Of a stretch of 64,000 nucleotides of DNA, positions 61,395 to 64,000 are shown in pieces. The notes below the pieces were generated by a model. The model was not told where the DNA came from. It was given only the letters and a program-made list of their open reading frames with translations, and ran no database searches. Made by a program: the position numbers and the translations under genes. The DNA comes from Kitasatospora sp. NA04385 (lineage in GTDB: Bacteria; Actinomycetota; Actinomycetes; Streptomycetales; Streptomycetaceae), in NCBI RefSeq assembly GCF_013364235.1, contig NZ_CP054919.1, positions 2,212,810 through 2,276,809 on the forward strand. Direction: 5' to 3'. Position 1 is the first letter of the stretch, and each line of letters opens with the position of its first letter.

Positions 61395-63749
61395 TCAGCC
61401 GGTCTGGACGGCGGTGTCGTCGATGACGAAGGAGGTCTGCAGCGAGGCGTCCTCGACGGCGTTGAACTTCACCGTGACGCTCTGGCCGGCGTAGGCCGAC
61501 AGGTCGACGGTCTTCTGGGTGTAGCCGGTGGCCTTGTTGAGGTTGGAGTACGAGGCGACCGTGGTGCCGTTGACGGTGACGGTGAGCTTGTCGTAGGCGG
61601 TGGAGGTGGTGGTCTCCGCGGTGTCGATGTGCAGCCAGTAGCTCAGCGTGGCCTTGCAGCCGGCCGGGATGGTGACGGTCTGCGAGAGCGTGTCGGTGTG
61701 GGCGGAGCCGTAGCCGTCCAGCCAGGCCTTCCAGGAGCCGCCGTGCGCGGCCTGGGAGGAGGAGTTGTTGACGACGCCCGAGGTGGCGGTCCAGGGGCCG
61801 GCGGTGCCGGTCTCGAAGCCGGGGTTGCCGAGCAGCTGGGCCGGGGTGCAGCCGGTGCCGCCGCCGGAGGTGACGGTCCAGGTGAAGGAGGCGGTGCCGG
61901 TCTTGTTGGCGGCGTCCTTGGCGGTGACGGTCACGTTGTAGGTGCCGGCCGCGGTGGCGGTGCCGCTGATCACGCCGGTGGAGGCGTTGATCGACAGGCC
62001 GGTGGGCAGCCCGGTCGCCGAGTAGCTCAGCGGCGCGGTGCCCCCGGAGGCCGCGATCTGCAGGTTGACCGAACCGTTGACCGCCGTCGACTGGTTGCCC
62101 GGGCTGGTGACGGTCGGGCCGCCGGTGCTGGGCAGCGAGCCGACGTTGACGGCGGCCCAGGCGGTGGCGGTGGCGTTGTACTCGGCCGAGCCCGCGCCGT
62201 ACAGGTCGGTGGCGGCGGAGAGCATGCCGGCCCGGGCGCTGGCGTAGTTGGTGGTGGAGGTCCAGTAGGTGGTCAGCGCCCGGTACCAGATGGCGGCGGC
62301 CTTGTCCCGGCCGATGCCGGTGACGGTGATGCCGTTGACCGTCGGCGAGTTGTAGCTGACGCCGTTGATGGTCTTGGCGCCGCTGCCCTCGGCCAGCAGG
62401 TAGAAGGCGTGGTTGCCGACGCCGGACGAGTAGTGGACGTCCTTGTTGCCGACGGTGGAGGACCAGCTGTCGGCCGAGGAGCCGTCCTTGGACGGCTTGT
62501 CCATGTAGCGCAGCGGCGTGCCGTCGCCGTTGATGTTGATCAGCTCGCCGATCAGGTAGTCCGGGTTGTCGGTGGGCAGGTTCGCGTAGAACTCGACCAT
62601 GGTGCCGAACACGTCCGAGGTGGACTCGTTCAGGCCGCCGGACTCGCCGGAGTAGTTCAGACCGGCCGTGTTGGAGGTGACGCCGTGCGTCATCTCGTGG
62701 CCCGCGACGTCGAGTTCGGTCAGCGGGTGGGTGTTGCCCGAGCCGTCGCCGTAGGTCATGCAGAAGCAGCTGTCGTCCCAGAACGCGTTGACGTAGTTGC
62801 TGCCGTAGTGCACCCGGCTGTACGCGCCGACGCCGTCGTTGCGGATGCCGCTGCGGCCGAAGGTGTTCTTGTAGTAGTCCCAGGTCATCGCGACGCCGTA
62901 GTGGGCGTCGACGGCCGCGGACTCGCCGTTGGAGACGGTGCCGTTGCCCCAGGTGTCGGTGGACTTGGAGTACAGCGTGCCGTTGCCGCTGGTGCCGTTG
63001 GACAGGTTGGTGGTGTACATCCCGCCGCGGGTCGGGTCCTTGAGCTGGTAGTTGGAGCCCGACTGCGAGGTGCCGAGGGTGACGTTGCCGACGAAGACGC
63101 CGTTGCCGGTGCCGGTCTGCACGCCCTCCCACTTCTGGATCACGGCACCGCTGGTGGCGTCGGTGACCACGTGGAGCTTGCTCGGGGTGCCGTCCTCCTG
63201 GACGCCGGAGACCACGGTCTCCCAGGCGAGCCGCGGGTTGTTGTCGGCGGCCCAGACGACCAGCCGGGGCGCGGTGTCCAGGGCGGAGCCCGACTGCGCG
63301 GCCAGCGCGGCGGCCTGGCCCTTGGCGGCGGCCAGCTTGGGGGTGGTGGACAGGCCGTCCAGCGAGGCGGTGGAGGCCCGGTCGACGCTCTTGGTGGTGC
63401 CGTTGGCGGCCTGGTGGACGATCAGGTCGCCGCCGAGGACGGGGAGTCCGCCGTAGGTGCGCTCGTAGCGGAAGTGCTGGGTGCCGTCGGCGTCCTTGGA
63501 GGCGTCCTTGACCACCAGCTTCTCCTGGGAGCCCAGGCCCAGGCTCTGCGCGAACCCGGCGGAGCGGCTGCCCGCGTCGGAGACCAGCTGGGCGTGCCCG
63601 GCGGCGGCCTGCTGGGCGGCGACCTGACCGGTCGCCAGGGGAACGGACGGAGTGGCCTGGGCCACCGCCACGGGTATCGCGGTCACCAGCAGGGCGGTGG
63701 TGGCCGCCAGGGCGGCCATGCTCACGCGGGCATGCGTGGGGCGAGACAT
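61395..63749 (-). CDS. Secreted M4 (thermolysin-like) metalloprotease with C-terminal domains
   Basis: A 784-aa secreted endopeptidase. Signal peptide (MAALAATTALLVTAIPVAVA), FTP/PepSY-type propeptide (about 40-210), then the catalytic domain with zinc site HEMTH (His351, Glu352, His355) and third ligand Glu375 in GGLNES; the catalytic His is in GVGNHAFYLL. After about residue 550 come an Ig-like putative-Ig domain (PTVTSPGNQSTAVNGSVNLQ, then GLPTGLSINASTGVISGT) and a C-terminal jelly-roll domain (ATLSYWLHIDTAET). The protein is a nutrient protease of the saprophytic secretome. Start ATG 63749 with GAGGAGTC upstream. Confidence 0.95.
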   Translation of the reverse strand: MSRPTHARVSMAALAATTALLVTAIPVAVAQATPSVPLATGQVAAQQAAAGHAQLVSDAGSRSAGFAQSLGLGSQEKLVVKDASKDADGTQHFRYERTYGGLPVLGGDLIVHQAANGTTKSVDRASTASLDGLSTTPKLAAAKGQAAALAAQSGSALDTAPRLVVWAADNNPRLAWETVVSGVQEDGTPSKLHVVTDATSGAVIQKWEGVQTGTGNGVFVGNVTLGTSQSGSNYQLKDPTRGGMYTTNLSNGTSGNGTLYSKSTDTWGNGTVSNGESAAVDAHYGVAMTWDYYKNTFGRSGIRNDGVGAYSRVHYGSNYVNAFWDDSCFCMTYGDGSGNTHPLTELDVAGHEMTHGVTSNTAGLNYSGESGGLNESTSDVFGTMVEFYANLPTDNPDYLIGELININGDGTPLRYMDKPSKDGSSADSWSSTVGNKDVHYSSGVGNHAFYLLAEGSGAKTINGVSYNSPTVNGITVTGIGRDKAAAIWYRALTTYWTSTTNYASARAGMLSAATDLYGAGSAEYNATATAWAAVNVGSLPSTGGPTVTSPGNQSTAVNGSVNLQIAASGGTAPLSYSATGLPTGLSINASTGVISGTATAAGTYNVTVTAKDAANKTGTASFTWTVTSGGGTGCTPAQLLGNPGFETGTAGPWTATSGVVNNSSSQAAHGGSWKAWLDGYGSAHTDTLSQTVTIPAGCKATLSYWLHIDTAETTTSTAYDKLTVTVNGTTVASYSNLNKATGYTQKTVDLSAYAGQSVTVKFNAVEDASLQTSFVIDDTAVQTG

Positions 63750-64000
63750 GCGGGACTCCTCTTTACCGACCGTCGCGGGGTCACGAGCGGTTGAGAGTGA
63801 TCTGGCCGCGGTTGCGGCGCAGCGGGGGCCCCTGCCGCCGGTTCGCGGCGCGGGGTGCGGTGCACGTACGCGGTGCCGGGCACGTGGGGTGCGCGTGCCG
63901 GGCTGCGGGCGCCGGCGGCCTCGGGGAGGGCCCGGTCGGCGGGAGTTGGGGTTGCTTGTCGGTCCGCAGCCGGGGGAATCGTGGCAGCAAACACCCGGCG

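Overview
The window is 64 kb of very GC-rich actinobacterial chromosome (well over 70% G+C by eye, with strong G/C third-codon bias in every real gene). The first 5.7 kb carries the order lipB - lipA - 50-aa protein - DUF4191 protein - RDD protein - glnA, which is the conserved Streptomyces core order, and the GlnI sequence is clearly streptomycete. I read the organism as Streptomycetaceae (Streptomyces, Kitasatospora or Streptacidiphilus). The rest is a mixture of core-like genes and accessory modules. I see no tRNA, rRNA, CRISPR array, transposase or integrase.

Layout. 1-5.7 kb: lipoate synthesis and glutamine synthetase, with a textbook GlnR box and a DasR-type palindrome in front of glnA. 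5.7-7.2 kb: a WXG100-like pair with a large C-terminal domain that looks like a secreted toxin. 7.3-15 kb: two NarL-type two-component systems, a DoxX gene with an iron box, and an MMPL exporter. 15-17.9 kb: a divergent pair of unknowns (HTH protein and zinc-ribbon protein). 17.9-22 kb: a compact locus of a 29-residue Cys-x-Cys peptide, a PqqD/RRE-like domain fused to an M50 membrane metalloprotease, and a TPR/ATPase-like protein; this is the best candidate for an undescribed system (a RiPP-like pathway). 22.2-31.5 kb: FBP-type EF-G-binding protein, TetR regulators with visible operators, a PBP4-type DD-carboxypeptidase, a TetR/GPH-transporter/PLP-decarboxylase operon and a DHA2 exporter. 31.56-33.97 kb: a lower-GC XRE regulator with three tiny genes, flanked by a perfect 22-bp direct repeat. 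34.1-37.4 kb: a WXG100/DUF1023-hydrolase cluster with two related putative immunity proteins, one cytoplasmic and one a lipoprotein. 37.5-44 kb: solute-binding lipoprotein, SpoIIE phosphatase, P450, ArsC-like protein, then a recombination scar where a broken HEAT-repeat gene meets the 3' third of a duplicated DUF1152 gene, beside the intact DUF1152 copy. 44-55.6 kb: small regulator/enzyme modules (MBL/MarR, SDR, TetR, VOC/WYL, DUF1697, TetR-SDR-ADH, hemerythrin, esterase, SDR). 55.6-63.7 kb: secreted alpha-amylase with two starch-binding domains, a macrolide-type glycosyltransferase behind a WblC-like leaderless promoter and a 9-codon upstream ORF, the amtB-glnK operon, and a secreted M4 protease.

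The nitrogen genes (glnA, amtB-glnK) appear to share GlnR control. The secreted enzymes (amylase, M4 protease, esterase, carboxypeptidase) suit a saprophytic soil life. Many regulators sit next to a palindrome that is probably their own operator, so the window is unusually rich in readable regulation.
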